Positions 23,664 through 36,600 are shown, numbered from the stretch's first letter. The stretch is 64,000 bases of DNA from Selaginella tamariscina (GCA_003024785.1 PUQB01000161.1:186001-250000); one strand, 5' to 3'. Notes: generated by a model not told the origin, from the sequence alone. Translations and numbers: made by a program.

Positions 23664-23695
<32 letters not shown>

Positions 23696-23928
23696 GTGGG
23701 ATTAAGAGTTATATATTTATATTTAGGGGTTATATATATTCAATGCTATATATATATTATATATATATATAGGGGTCATGTTTATTGTTTCACAAATCAT
23801 TTCAAAAAATAAAGTATTCACTCTCGTTGGATTGCAATGTTATATACGTACTCATTTGTGGATTAATAGTGTTATGTACACACTCACATGTACTTATATA
23901 TAAAAAAAGATTGTGCAATACTATATTT
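23343..23928. other. Non-coding interior of H1 copy 1
   Basis: Microsatellite-rich (TA runs at 23668-23690 and 23740-23772). Homology with H1 copy 2 restarts at about 23645 (AGTGGGATTAAGGGTT, matching 16685), which fixes the right limit of the extra PPR segment. Confidence 0.6.
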
Positions 23929-25227
23929 TCACTTCTTCTTAGCTATCATGCTTTGACTAATAAGTAAGAAACTATCAGCCAACTTATCTAAACTATTAGC
24001 TATTTTAAAATCTACTTCTAAACTTGCCTCATGTCTCTTCATATTTCCAGCTTCTGTAATTTCAGCAACTGCTTCAGCACTTTCCTTAAGTGTAGAACAT
24101 AAAAGTTCAATATTCTCAGTTTTGGTTTTCTTTTTCTTTCTGCCAGAGCTATAATAATCCTCTCCTGTTAAATATATAAACTTAAACACACACACACACA
24201 CACACACACAAAAAACATACCATCCTCTCCATTAAATGAATTTTGCTGTGGTTGTGATGGTTGTTGATGTGTTGGCCCCCTTAAATCCTCAGTCTCAAAT
24301 GCAAAAGGTCCTGAGTTAACACTTGGTCGTTTTCCCATCCACTCTCGCATAGCATTGTACATACGCTCGTGAAATCTTACAGGTAACCTATGTTGTTTCC
24401 TTTCTTGAGCATCCATAATCCATATTCTACTTGCTCCAGTAGGATTATGAGAGTCATGTTGATACAACTTGTTAAAATCAGTTACTTGCCTTTCCCAACA
24501 AGATTTACACTGTGTAGCACTTCTATATACATTGTACCTCTTACAATACCTGCAAATATACACTTATATAATTAAGCCCACATACATAAGATGATATGTG
24601 TATGTGTGATGTGCATGGGTTGTTTTGTGTGTGACAATGAAAATGTGCACAGGATGTCTCTGTGTGAGTGACAAAGGGAATCTGCATGGGATGTGTGTGT
24701 GAGAGATGTGCATGGGATATCTCTGTGTGAAAAAGAGGAATGTGCATGGAATGTGTGTGTGTGATAAAGTGCACACACACAAACATACTTTAAACACAAA
24801 TATAATAAGTACTTACTCTGAGACTTTGTGCCACCGTTCATTTGAAGTGCAATGTCGTTCTTGAGTAGTTCCTCTTTGTTGATTGAAGAAATCTTGCTTT
24901 TTACCTTCATTTAAAATCAAAAGTTCGTCGAGAGTCCAAGGAGAATTAGCTGCAGATATGGGTTGTTGAGATTGTGATACTTTTTGTTTCTTTGATGATA
25001 TTCCTGTGTCTGAAGAAGCTCCGAAGATATCTCTGTGAGAAAGCTTTGGAATAAAAGATCCAGAGAAAATCTCCATGCTAGATTGGCAACTGTAAAAAGA
25101 AATTTATCTCAAAACATATATATAAAAAATTACCTTTGTAACGAATTGGGATTTCCGATTGTGAATTAGGCACTATTTCACAATCATCTTCTTCGTTGTT
25201 TTCCCAATTCACAAGTGAATTCTCCAT
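23929..25227 (-). CDS. Myb/SANT-like (trihelix) second protein of H1 copy 1
   Basis: Second protein of PIF/Harbinger elements, a DNA-binding partner that helps the transposase reach the ends. A likely first exon starts at 25227 (MENSLVNWENNEEDDCE, to about 25132). Next comes 25076-24816 with SPWTLDELLILNEGKKQDFF and ERHCTSNERWHKVSE; then, after an intron of about 265 bp, 24548-24223 with YCKRYNVYRSATQCKSCWERQ and LYQHD, GASRIWIMDAQERKQHRLP. A last exon follows a (TG)n-bearing intron (24167-24222) with GRKKKKTKTENIE and a helical tail ending SQSMIAKKK at 23929. Trp spacing and the RYNVYRSATQC block fit the Myb/SANT-like fold. The join between exons one and two is not exact in frame. Confidence 0.75.
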
Positions 25228-26479
25228 AGCCGTGACAAGAATAGATAAACCCTAGCCGCCTGTACCTACGAGCCGCCACACAGTAAAATATATTTTCATA
25301 TATTTTTAGAAAGACACGTGGCAAAAATAAAGTATATTCTCACCCTCACGAGGGTGAGGGAATTAAATCAAATACGGATATATTTGCAGCCATACCCTCA
25401 AGACCCTCGAGGGTGAGGGTAAAATATCACATGTGACCTCGTGAGGGTAAAAAGATTCCTGAGGGTGAGGGCACATGTGAACCGTCTCTAAAGGATTTAT
25501 TTTCTGTACAAATATACACGAAATATACAAAAATATTTTATGTCATACTTATGTATAATTATCTCTCACTCTAACATGTCATTAACAATTCATCTTTGTT
25601 GTTACCTTTTGAGCTAAGCGAAGAAGGTTTTAACCGCTTGGGAAATCGTTCAACATTTTCTATTTCTTCAGTTAATGTTTCTATGGTAAATGAAGTAATT
25701 GAATGTTCCATGCTCCTTAAGATAACTTTCGATGTGATATCTAGTTTAGGATCATCTTCAGATTCTGACATTGAATTGGATTCCTCAGAGTTGTCAAATT
25801 TCTTGGGAGGGAACTTTCCTAAATACTTATGTATGGGTTTGTTGAGTAGTCAGTTGAGAACCTCTCTATCCATTTGTTCAAGTCCTTGACTATGGTATTA
25901 TCCTTTTTAACAGCAAACACAAATGTATCTTGAAGGTAACACTCCTTCAAGACGAAACCTTTAATGTAGTAGTAAAAAACCCAAGCATCACTGGGAGGAC
26001 CTTTGATTAAGTTGACAATGCTGCGTGTAGCCTGACTTGTAATGTTTGGATAACTTACATTGCCGAATACATCCTTCTCAGTTATTGGTGTATCGATTAG
26101 AGGTTCAGGCCCGCTGGAGCAAAAATAAATTCTTGGTTAGTCGTTTGAAAGTTTAAAATTGTTTGATGCATTCCTAACAAACCAAGTGAGCAACTATATC
26201 AATACACCTAGAATCAACATCATTCATGTAAAATCCAATTCAGTGATGTTTGTTCTTCTTGGTGGTAAAGGTATTGGTGACATGAGTAAAAATTAAGAAA
26301 TAAATACCTAAAGACGTATGTATCATGTAAGTGTACAAGAATTAAATAATAAATACCTTCTTTGTACATGCTTGCATAATTTAAGCTTCTCTAAAAATCT
26401 TCTAACACCCAATCTGAAGAAGGATTTTTTTAATACCACCGATTCATTATAAACATTTAAAATGGTTTTTGTAGGTAGT

Positions 26480-27427
26480 TGTCAGAGTTTTTTACCTGGT
26501 GCCACAAAGGTGGCTTGCCAGGTGCCAACCATGAAATCCCCTCTCTGGAAACCTCACGGAATCTGGTAAAGTAACTCGTATTAGGAACCCAACCTTTAGG
26601 AACTTAAGCCCTTAGCTAGCCAAGTCCATGAACAAGGCTCACCTTGTGAATCAGGACATGCGGACTAGTCGAGCTACAAGTATCAATTCTAGCTTGGCGT
26701 GGTTGAGGTGGCTGGAGCAAGGCCTCAACCACTAGTTCTGCGGAACGTGAATTCGAGCAATGCCTTTTGAGCGTGCAAGTAGGTTTTCGGGCTAAGGAAT
26801 CTGACTAATTCCTTGGAATTAACGTACTCCCATCACAAAGGTGTGATCCTGCCAATGATAAGGATAGTCTAACCCAAAGGTAGGACGTACCCCTATCGTG
26901 TGAAAGTTAGGGCGGCAGACGACACAAGCTTAACCTACACTGGTAGGAGGTTAATGAGTTCTTTTTTGAACTCAAGAAGCCTCACTATATATACTCTACC
27001 TTATTTATGTGACGAACCCCCCTCCCTTGTTTTCCTAAGTGAGTAAGTGGGTTGGCATAGAAATGCCAGCCCTTAGAGAAAATGAGTTGTCCTAACCTAA
27101 CCCTAAACCTAACCCCTAGGAAGGGGGGTTAGGGCAACCCTAGGGTTAGGTCAACCCTAGGGGTGTCTCTAACACTTATTTTGACAAGCTACACTTTGCA
27201 AAGAACCCTAACTTGGAACATCAAAATGGGAGAGAGTTTTTCTAAATGGAAGTGCTAGCTTCACCTAGAGTTTCTTGCAATTACCTAATGACACCCGATC
27301 GGACCATCACTAGATACCCAAGTGCACTATGCAGGCATGTTTCTTCTACATCTAGGGTTCGTGACATAGTAGGTAACAACAGTCAAACCCCAAAGTAAAG
27401 GGTCAAGTCATAGTAAAAACTATGACA
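26480..27427 (-). mobile_element. Solo LTR of the LARD-like family, TSD GTAGT
   Basis: Plus strand begins TGTCAGAGTTTTTTACC and ends CTATGACA. GTAGT occurs directly outside both ends (26475-26479 and 27428-27432). X copy B provides the uninterrupted site around 48900. At 948 bp it is about half the length of the LTRs at 55880 and 61399, having lost an internal section. It contains CCTAACCC-like strings typical of this family. Confidence 0.88.
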
Positions 27428-27651
27428 GTAGTGATGTTACCCATAAAGTCTTTATTGTTGAAAGATTGCTATAAAAGAAGGTGTCATCACGATGTTCTCC
27501 TTTTGACATTGGCATGTAATAGATCTTCCGATTGGTTTACCCATTGGATAAGCATATTATTATTTGTTACCTACAAATATTTGCTGACCTCCTCGTATGC
27601 TAGAGCCAAGGCCCAACCCAGTTTATCCAATCACTCTTTAAAGTGTCTGAT

Positions 27652-29297
27652 TGTCAGAATTTTAATCCGAAGTGCCAACATGTGGCAACATGGGGCTGCC
27701 AAGTGGCCTTCTGGCATCATCACCTTGTGTGAACAATGTTAAGTCTTCTAAGATGAACCCAAAGAGTTTGACCCAAATGCCTAATTAGGTTGAAGACTTA
27801 GAGCCTACCCTAAGTCCCCTAGAATGACCATCCCTTGAACCATAGAGTAGATTTTAGGATCCTTTCCCAGTAGACCTAGACAAGCTCATGCCCTAACCTT
27901 ATCAAGGAGATGTGCTTTACACATACCCCCATGACAGAGCTAAGGCATCCTTGAGGAATCACCCTCATTCAAGTATGACAAGGGGTACCTTAAACCACGA
28001 TTAACCCTTGAGGGTTTGAGTGGCCAAATTATACTCTAGACTTAGGGGTAGTACCTAGAGTGTGCGCCATAGGTGAACATGAGTGTTTTGCAAAGCAAAC
28101 TCCCCAAGGCTAGGTTTGGATAACCCTAAGCACATGACCTTGCGAGTGTCTCACGAAAGGGCTCTTGTTAACAAACTTAGGTTGTTCAACCCTTGGATTC
28201 CAAGGAGAACACTCCCCTAGCCAAGCATGCCAAAGCACACCTAGTTATGAGACCTAACCTCCCTTTAGCGGATGCCCAAGACTTAGCACCCTAGTGCAAG
28301 CACAAGCATGCATGTTGGTTAGAGTATCCAACCCCTTGGTAACAAACCCATGACACAACCCCAAAGGGCGTGCCTTAGGCGTTGCACTATGTGCCATCTA
28401 GCCTAATGTCACATAAAGATATTTGCTATCATGCCATAGCTCCTTAGATTCAAGAGTTGCACCATGTGCCATAAATGTGGCTCTCAATGCCAACTCTAGA
28501 ACCCCTTTGTTATCCCTCAAGAACTCGGTAAGGAAACCCTATTAATTAAGAATCCACGACCACAATTTAGACAGGAAATTAGCATACCCTGCCTAATTGT
28601 GAGTGTTGGTCTTAGCTTGACATGGAGGAGGAGGTTGGAGACAAGCCTCAACCTCTAACTTTTAGAACTTGCATTTCAACAAGACCTTCTAGGCATGGAT
28701 TCGCCAACATTAAGGGTAAGCTACCTCAAAGGTGGGACATACTCATGTTATTTGGAAGTTAGGGTGGTACAACAGAGGCTTGTACCTTAATGACACAAGC
28801 TAAATCTTGCACCGGCAAAAGAGCAACGAACTCAGCCATGAATCCAAGAGCTCTCCTACATGTACTACTTATATATGTGACAAAGCCCCTCCCCGGTTGT
28901 TTTCTTATCTACATAAGTGGGATGGCACAAAATCTCATTCCCAAAGGAAATATACTTGGTGAGTTAATTAATGACCTTAAACAAGGTTTAGGGCAACCCT
29001 AGGGTTAGGTCAACCTTAAGGGTGTTTCTACCCATATCTGACATGTCAAACTCACCCAAACCACCCAAAAACCTACCTAGGACACGAAAAACTAAGGTAA
29101 AAGTTTTCTAGATGAAAGTGTTAGCTTCGCCCATAGTTTCTTGTAAGTACCTAATGACACCTGGTTGGATCATCACTAGATACCTAAGTGCAATAAGTGG
29201 GCCTGCTCCTTCTACATCTAGGGCTTATTAACATAGTTCAGTAAGTAACAACAATCAATGTCCAAAGTAAAGAGGAGTCATAATAAAAACTATAACA
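27652..29297 (-). mobile_element. LTR of the LARD-like family (solo or remnant)
   Basis: Begins TGTCAGAATTTTAATCC and ends AACTATAACA (a decayed TGACA). Over 1.65 kb it is the inverse of the LTRs at 37026, 55880 and 61399. Flanking 5-mers CTGAT and CAAAT are only partly alike, so the target duplication has decayed or the ends are off by a few bases. X copy B reads through the site near 48565. Confidence 0.8.
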
Positions 29298-30545
29298 CAA
29301 ATCGTTTTCAGCTCCATTGCCTTGAAAGGTGGGGTTATTGTTGTTAATATGTAGTTTGCCATTAACCACCAAATTAGCTAACACATCCATCTCCTTCATC
29401 GTTATTCCTTTCAAAGACTTTAACCATGTGAGTTTGAAGTTGTTGTCTACATCCTTCGCAAGTTGGATAGACTTAACCTTGGGCGTTTTATTGACTTTCT
29501 TTGCGGACTTTTTCAAAGGTTCCCCTTTACCCATTTGTTTCTTCTTGAATGTTCCTTTTGTAAAGGATTCCATGATCCCCACTCATTTGGCAAAGACCTT
29601 GTCATTGGGGCAAAAAATTAGCATCATTAAAAAGAATGTGTCCTTTTTGCCCACTTGGCAAAATCAACTAATGCAATTTCTTCGATTCTTCACATAGATT
29701 AATTAGAAGATATTATTTTGGCAGGATAAATCCTGCCAAGAATATGTCTTATCTAATATTCCGCACTTTGTTCTTTCCTTGCATTAGCTCTTTGCAATTG
29801 CCCAAGAGTTACCCACATGTGGATCTTTTTATCATCTTTACACATGTATGCTCAAAAAGTTTTGTTGTCATCATTCCCTTATTGTGTTTATTGAGGAGTC
29901 GTTGGGTTGTCATTATCATGTGTTGGTTGTTAATAATGTAGTACCTTATTGGTTTCTTACCCTTCATTTGGATCTTCATGATTTGGTCTGAGTTGTCACC
30001 ACATTATTTTAGTGCCTTTTTTTCTTTCATAGTATGGACATAAAACAGCATTATGTGGGACGGTGTACAAATTGTTGTCTTTCATTTTCTGCATGAACTC
30101 AGTTACATGTTCCTGATTGAGTGGTCTATAGTTAAAGTTAAGGTTAACATTACAATAATTAACCTTACACTCATAAATCTTGTCATCCAATATCATTTCC
30201 TTGTAGCTTATCGTAGCATGGGATGTCATTGGTGTAGCTGATAGAAAGACAAAAGGCTTTCTTTTGCAGTTAAAATTAGCATGTGTGAGCCTCAACTGCA
30301 GCTATTTTAGTATTTCTTGGCACATTATTCTGAAGATTCCTAGCAAATTGAATGTGATTTATAAAGAACTTGGGATCGAGCTACATTCTCAATCTCCTTA
30401 ATAATGTCATTGTGTTCTTCTTCAAAGATAGTTGGGACAATTACTTTATTTGTGGATCTTTTATATTTTAAGTAATATTTGCTATGAATACACCTACTTG
30501 ATGAGTATTGAAATCCTCAAAGAAGACATCTGCCGATATATGAGA

Positions 30546-31070
30546 TCTGGCTAGATCACTACCCTCATTGAGTACAACAATGAGGGTAGTACTTAATAAG
30601 GAGAAAAGGGTGTGCCAAAGGCAAACATGAGTTTTATGTTAAGCAAACTTCTCAAGGCTAGTTAGGATAACCCCAAGTACACAACCTTGCGAGTGCTCAT
30701 AATTGGGCTCTTGCTAATGAGTTTAAGTTGTTTAACCCTTGAATCCCAAGAAGAAGACTCCCCTTAGCCAAGTGTGATGATAGCACATTTAGTTAGGAGA
30801 CCTAATCTCCCTTGAGTGAATGCCCAAGGTTTAGTACCCTAATGTGAGCAAAGGCATGCCCTTCTTGCTAGAGTATTCAACCCTCGGCATTAAACCCATG
30901 AGACAACCCCAACGAACATGCCTCATGCATTGTACCATGTGCCATCTAGCCTAGTGTCACATCTTAATGTGACATTGTTCCCAATATGTGAGTTATCATG
31001 CCATAGCCCCTTAGATTTAAGAGTCATACCAAATGTCATGAATGTAACTCTTTGTTAACATGGTGAAAAC
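30546..31070 (-). mobile_element. Internal LTR fragment of the LARD-like family
   Basis: Inverse of the middle of the LTRs (compare 28060-28500 and 56700-57150), with GCAAACTTCTCAAGGCTAG, CATGCCATAGCCCCTTAGA and related strings. Both LTR ends are missing. It abuts X copy A on the left and a gypsy-like element on the right. Confidence 0.75.
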
Positions 31071-31619
31071 TTTCATGTGTGCAAAAATCACTGTTCATAG
31101 TGCATGAAAAGCTTTCTTAGTTATAGTAGAGGGGATTTTCCTTGAATAGCTCTATATATAACTTATTTCATCTCTAAGGTCAAGGATAGGATTTTGATTT
31201 GGTCATTGCCATGTTCATGTGATGCTGAACTCACCTTAGTCGATTTATCCAATATCTCATGCTACATCCAAGACAAAACCTGCACTAGTTGAATTTCAAC
31301 CTCCTTTTTGCCGAAAAGGTGTCGATGCTTGCCACTCTCTGTGGACATTCTAGGGTCCATATACTTGGTCGGAATTTCCTCTGCTCCTGATTCAAAACAC
31401 TGACTTGCTGCTATTCATGCTTGTTGCATAGGATACCCACCTCGCATGTACATACCTCTCCTCGTGCCGAGTACCATGTAGCTCTCCGGTTAAATCATGG
31501 TTGCCTTGCTAATGACCCATTGGTGAGTGATTTCCTCCAGTAAGAGGCAACTGCAATAAAGCTGCTATTGCCCCTAGAATTGTTTATAGGGGAATATCCT
31601 TAGGAATCTCCTCTTGTTG

Positions 31620-32870
31620 GTGCCCTAACTGCTGTGGCATCTGCTCCACATGTGTTTTTGGCAGCTCCTCCTATAGTGTGTCTTGTAGTTCCTATGCCTC
31701 TCGTGTTGTCTCCTTTCCACTCTGCACCTTAGGTAGTCTTTCCTGCGGCTGCTCCTATTATTTCTAAAGTTCTTGTTGCGGCTACTCCTTATGTTGTTTT
31801 TGAGGTTCTTGCCACAGTTGCTCCTACTGCTCACCATCCGATTGCTCCATTTGACCTACTGGTGGTTATTCTTGAGGCTTCTCCATTGTCTTTGTCCCCC
31901 TTCCTCTAGCATCTCCTGCATCGAATTCCATGTTTTCTTATGTGGCCCCTTGGTCCTGAGTGGTCTCACGAACAAAGCTTGTCTGGAATGGTCTCCCTCC
32001 TCCTCTTCTCCTATGCTAGCTGAATGCTTTCCACCTCGGGCTTCTTCTTTCCTTTTGGCACTGACTTCCACATGGGCATCACTCAATAAGTCTTTTGCTT
32101 CTTTGTCGATGGTGTCTTCTCCATCCTGATGGCTCTTTCCTGTTGCTTTCCTTCCTGAGCCTTCTTTTCCAACTTCTTTTCAATGCCTTATATAAAGACA
32201 TCACCATCTTTGATGTTGTAGTCAAAGAAAGATGGAACTCGAAAGGGTTCACGAGGAAATTGACTAGAAGCTCCCCTTCCTCCTATAAATCTACCAAATG
32301 TAAGTCAAGCTTGCTATTGTATTATCGGCCTTCCTTCAAATACAAATCCAAGTTCTTTTTGTCAATATTTAACTCAGCCTTTTTTAACGGCAATTGAAAC
32401 ACCTTGGCAATCATCTCCTCATCGATGGTCATTCACATATGCCAAAAGATTATCTCCTACTAGCTTCTCCATTATCATTATGAAGTGGTAGCACTATAAC
32501 GCATTCGGCTTTACATGAGCTAGAATATTGGCATAGCTATCCAATGAGAAATCCTTGAGAACTTTCTCAAGCTCATGACTTATTCCCAGCCTATCAACAT
32601 TATTGTGAACTGCCGACATGCTAGATTTTCCTTTGCCTTGTGCAAAGATCAGCAATTTCACCACTAACATGCTCTTTCCCCCTACCATAGCTACTGTATA
32701 AGGAAACCAAAACCCTAGATCTGGGTTTTGCATTGATTTCCATGCATAAGAGAATATTCTAATGGAATATATCTCAACGTCTATATATGGCACTTTATAC
32801 TTTCTCAATTTATTTATATTAACCCTTTTATGCATCACGTCTTCTTTTAGGGTTTTTACACTCACCACTC
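31620..32870 (-). pseudogene. Unrecognised ORF remains downstream of the integrase
   Basis: Minus-strand ORFs at 32494-32868 (124 aa, with KVPYIDVEIYSIRIF and ISHELEKVLKDFSLDSYAN), 31856-32086 and 31625-31837 (very Arg-rich) follow the integrase. They match nothing I recognise. Some plant Ty3 lineages (Athila/Tat) carry an extra ORF here, but no signal peptide or membrane segments are visible. Confidence 0.35.
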
Positions 32871-33261
32871 CATTATCTTTTTAGCTTTAAATGAACCTAA
32901 CCATTTCATCCTTAATTTGTCATGTGGTTTAGCAACACTTCCTCTATACCACAAGACTAAATCTCCTTCCTATGTCATACTTCTTCCTTTTTCTATTATA
33001 CCAAGCTTCCTTTCTTTTCTGGATTGCTTATATAGTCCATAAGGCATATTATAACAATCCTTAGAGATGGCACAATGTATTCAACAAAAGTTATTGCTCA
33101 AATCCATAAGTTAACTTAAAAGGCGTCAGTCCTATTACAACTTTATAAGTTGTTATATAAGCCCATAAGACTTCAAGAAGTCTTTCATCCTGATCTTTTT
33201 CATTTTCTTGAATCACTTTCCCTAAATATTTTTAAGGACTTTATTTGTGGATTCAATTTGT

Positions 33262-33977
33262 TCATTTCCTTGAGAATAATAAGGTGTATTTCTTATGTTT
33301 TATGACAAACTCTTCCATGAGTGTTTTAATTATTTCATTAATAAAGTGTTTTTCCTTTATCATTATTATCTCCTTAGGAATTCCATAACACATTATAATC
33401 ATGTTATATATAGTGCAAGCTATATTATAAGCATCAGCTTTCCTCATAGGTTCTACTTCTACCCATTTAGTCATATAATTCGTAAGTACTAAAATATATT
33501 GATTTCTTCTTGTACTTGTAGGATTTATGAGTCCTTAAAATCCATTTCTCACCTTTAAAAAGGTTCAAGTGGTAGGATCGAATTTAGAAGATATGTCTAT
33601 TTTTTAGTGGTAATTGTGTTCTTTAGCACTTATCACATTTCTTACAAAAGTCTTGTACAACCTTACATAATGTAGGCCTCCACAATCTGGCATGTAATAT
33701 TTTTCTAGCAGTTTTTCCTCTACAAATGTCCTCCTACCAGACTTGAATGGGCCTCTCTCAGGATATTCAAAACTTCAAAAGATTTCACACAACGTCTTAA
33801 CACTTTATCCTGACTAGTCTTATATAACTTTCTTTCCACCACAAAAAAATGTCGTGTCCTCATGATAAATAACTTTTTTTGGTCATTTAATAGGATGGTG
33901 GAACTAATCTTGTTAACAAATAAACTTTTACATCCAAGGAATATGCACATAAAACATATATGCATTATGAAAGTCAT
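33262..33977 (-). pseudogene. Ty3/gypsy integrase remnants
   Basis: 33720-33977 includes VLNILREAHSSLVGGH, the zinc-binding HHCC region. 33262-33474 includes MTKWVEVEPMRKADAYN and YGIPKEI from the catalytic core. Separate frames with stops between. Confidence 0.75.
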
Positions 33978-34019
33978 CCATATACTAGATTGGCTTATGT
34001 ATTATTTAAAAATTATACT

Positions 34020-35027
34020 ACATTAATAAGAGAAACCATCTAGCCAACTTTCCTGTTAGGACTGACTTATTTAAAAGATATAATAAAGTTTTATGATCTA
34101 CAAAGATTTTGACTTTATTAACTAATAAATAATGTTTAAATTTATGAATTCTTAAAGCTTCCTTTTGTGGTAGTGTAGTTTACCTCTGTTAAAGTCTAGA
34201 TATCCGAGCATAATTTTTAGTAAATCTCATGATAACCAATTTTTTCTTAAAAACCATCTTAATCCTTTTAAATCATGTGGTGATTATAAGGTAAGTATAA
34301 TTTTAACTTTATCTCGATCAATTAGGATTTTGTCCTTACAAACCACATGTCCTAAAAGAACTTTGGATTTTACAAAAAAAATAACAATTGTCAGGATTTA
34401 AAATAACATGATTTTGCTTGCTTTTGAAAACATTTTTCTAAGTAATACAGATGATTTTGTTTATCACTATACACACTAAAATCATCCATAAAAACTTCCA
34501 TAAAATCTAATAAATACTCTTAAAAAGTGTTTGTTATAATCCTTTGGAAAGTAAAAGGTGCATTACAAAGGCCAAAGGCATAACTTTATATGCATATGCA
34601 CCCCATGGACTTATAAAAGTTGTTTTATGCTGATCCTCATGAGCCACTAAGATCTGGTTATATCATGAGAATCCATCCAAAAAAAAATACATCTCATGTC
34701 CTGCCACATTAATCAACATTTCCTCTATCAATGGAATAGAAAAAAATCCTTTTTCATGGCATTCTTATACTTTAGACATACTCTCAATTTCCCATTCTTT
34801 TTAGGAACAATCATAAGTGGTGATAACTATTGTGCACCTTGTATAGGATAAATAAAACTAGTATTTAACAGCTTATTTATTTCCTCCTTAACAAGTTGGG
34901 CATAATTAAGATTCATCCTATATTCTCTCTGTTTCACATGTTCACTTTCTGATAATAATTGTATAGTGTGTATACACAATTCAGGAGGTATACCTTTAAG
35001 ATCTATATAAAGACCAAGCAAAAACAT
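34020..35027 (-). pseudogene. Ty3/gypsy reverse transcriptase remnants
   Basis: 34827-35027 carries LKGIPPELCIHTIQL and LVKEEINKLLNTSFIYPI, the N-terminal RT block that precedes the active site. Downstream to about 34020 nucleotide-level remnants of RT/RNase H are dense with stops. Confidence 0.75.
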
Positions 35028-35247
35028 CCTAATACTTTTGAAGTAAGTTCAATTCTTTCTTTCAGAATTCTATATTTAATTCTTGAGTAATAAATAAAAC
35101 TTTAGACTCATTTTCTGTGACTATATTCACTTGTTCTAAAAGTTCTATAGTATACACATATGTATACTCGTAAGTTATTCATGCAAATCCATATGGGATT
35201 GCTTTATAGAACTTTTCTGTAATCCAGGCTTTATCGTTTTCTTTCTA

Positions 35248-36600
35248 TTAAATAGTTTTTTTTTCTTTCAGCACTACATGAAGATCTATGTCTGTTAAGA
35301 CCTTTGAATTAAGATATGCTTTCAAGATTTTTACTTCCTCCAGATTAACTAACCCATTAAACCAATTATATCCTTCTAAAAAAGAGGTTGGTTTTATTTT
35401 TAACATACTTCTTAGTATGATTTTATAGATCATTGGTTTTCCTTGTCCTTCTCCCAACGTTATCTTTTTTGTTCCCCAATTCTGTATCATGAATATTCCT
35501 CCTTAAAATAGAATCAGTTATTTTTAAATCTTTAGGTATATATGTTGGTTGTTTCTCATCATTCGAGATATACTTAGGGAGATCTTGTTCTTGGAGATGA
35601 ATGTTCATCTCTTCTCTTGTCTGCATACTATCATGTAATAGATATACATAATTTCCTTCTTATGTTGTGAGGTATTCCTATTTTTGATATCTGTATTTTT
35701 TTTACACGTTACCACTCTCACAACAGGATTATTTTCTATCTCATTCTCTTCCACATCAATTAATCTAGCTCTAGGTTGTCTTTTGGGAGCATTGTTTGAA
35801 GCAGAAGGTTGATTCTCAAGACAATTTGGAGAAATATGTCTTCTTTCCCCACATGTATAACAATAAGTATTAAATTTTTTTTTATCAACAAATTTGACAT
35901 TTTAACAACTTTAGTTTGCATTTATCCATATATACCTAGTATTTTTACACTTAGCACGCCATACCTTGGCATTCAATTCCTTATATGTAGGATTGGTTTT
36001 CAAGGATTTTACTAACTGTAATAGCATTTTCTCATCATCTTTATAGTCTCAAACCTTAATAGGTTCTTCCTCATTATCTGACTATTCCATCTTCTCTTTG
36101 AAGACTTTATCTTTCCTTCTGCTATATTCACTATTTATCTTCTTTTTTTCTCATAATCTTTTAAGATCTTTCCTAAATATTAGGTACATCAATGTTCCTC
36201 TTAACATTTCAAGGAAAAGTGTCATATTAGCATTTTTGGTGGCTTTCTCTACCACCTTCCTCTGCACTAAGATGGGAACTTTCAGGAAATCCTCCTCTCA
36301 GCCTATTATGAAATCTTGTTCTCCAAGGAGTTCATTCTAACTCCCTCTTCTCTTACAATTTGTAGTTACCGTATTGTATATTTTCCACACGTTTAGTGGC
36401 ACTTTCTCCTATTTGATTAATGAGTCTTATAAGAACTTCTTACCTATTAGCAAGATCTATTTGCTCAGCATGGGCAGCCTCTCTCTCGAGATGGAGTAGG
36501 ATTATAATACTTCCAAGGCTTCATCCATCATCATATATACACACTTCTTTTTCAACTTAAGCTTTATTTCTTTCATAGTTATTTCACATATATCACTTCT
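35248..36600 (-). pseudogene. Ty3/gypsy gag-protease remnants
   Basis: Near 35850 the minus strand reads CYTCGERRHISPNC, a CX2CX4HX4C zinc knuckle of the gag nucleocapsid. 35248-35626 reads protease-region pieces (KPMIYKIILRSM). The upstream gag body to about 36600 is broken in all frames. Confidence 0.65.

Larger units (their letters stand above)
19950..25488 (+). mobile_element. PIF/Harbinger element H1, copy 1, with TSD TAA and captured PPR fragments
   Basis: TIRs are GAGGCGGTTCACATGTAC at 19950 and, on the minus strand from 25488, GAGACGGTTCACATGTGC, each followed by CCTCACCCT. TAA lies outside both ends (19947-19949, 25489-25491). X copy B (49885-49925, reversed) supplies the empty site. 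The element has a DDE transposase (20175-21486, +), a Myb/SANT-like gene (23929-25227, -) and, between them, two PPR fragments and microsatellites that copy 2 lacks. Confidence 0.92.
17613..30545 (-). mobile_element. Large element X, copy A (decayed, 5' part lost), interrupted by three insertions
   Basis: Starts with ATGCACATTATAATTAAA, matching the right end of complete copy B (minus strand from 51522). Homology to copy B in inverted order runs through the phosphatase-like gene (18600-19500), a 3' acidic tail (25571-25771), the methyltransferase-like part (25800-26479, 27428-27651, 29298-29580) and the ParB-like part (29996-30295), ending near 30545, where an LTR fragment begins. The transposase half and the palindrome array are missing. 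Insertions inside it: H1 copy 1 (19950-25488), a solo LTR (26480-27427) and an LTR (27652-29297). Confidence 0.85.
25492..30545 (-). pseudogene. ParB/methyltransferase-like gene of X copy A, in pieces
   Basis: Segments match copy B in inverted order: acidic tail MSESEDDPKLDITSK (25571-25771), a methyltransferase-like region to 26479, its continuation 27428-27651, the lysine-rich MESFTKGTFKKKQMGKGEP block (29238-29582), and the ParB-like N-terminal part with MILDDKIYECKVNYCNVN and NFNYRPLNQEHV (29996-30295). Two LTR insertions and many stops make it non-functional. Its value is as an independent copy for recognising conserved parts of X. Confidence 0.8.

Noticed and set aside
31773-32397. Plus-strand ORFs rich in Leu/Ser/Phe
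   Set aside because: Shadows of the opposite strand of a gypsy element that reads right to left.
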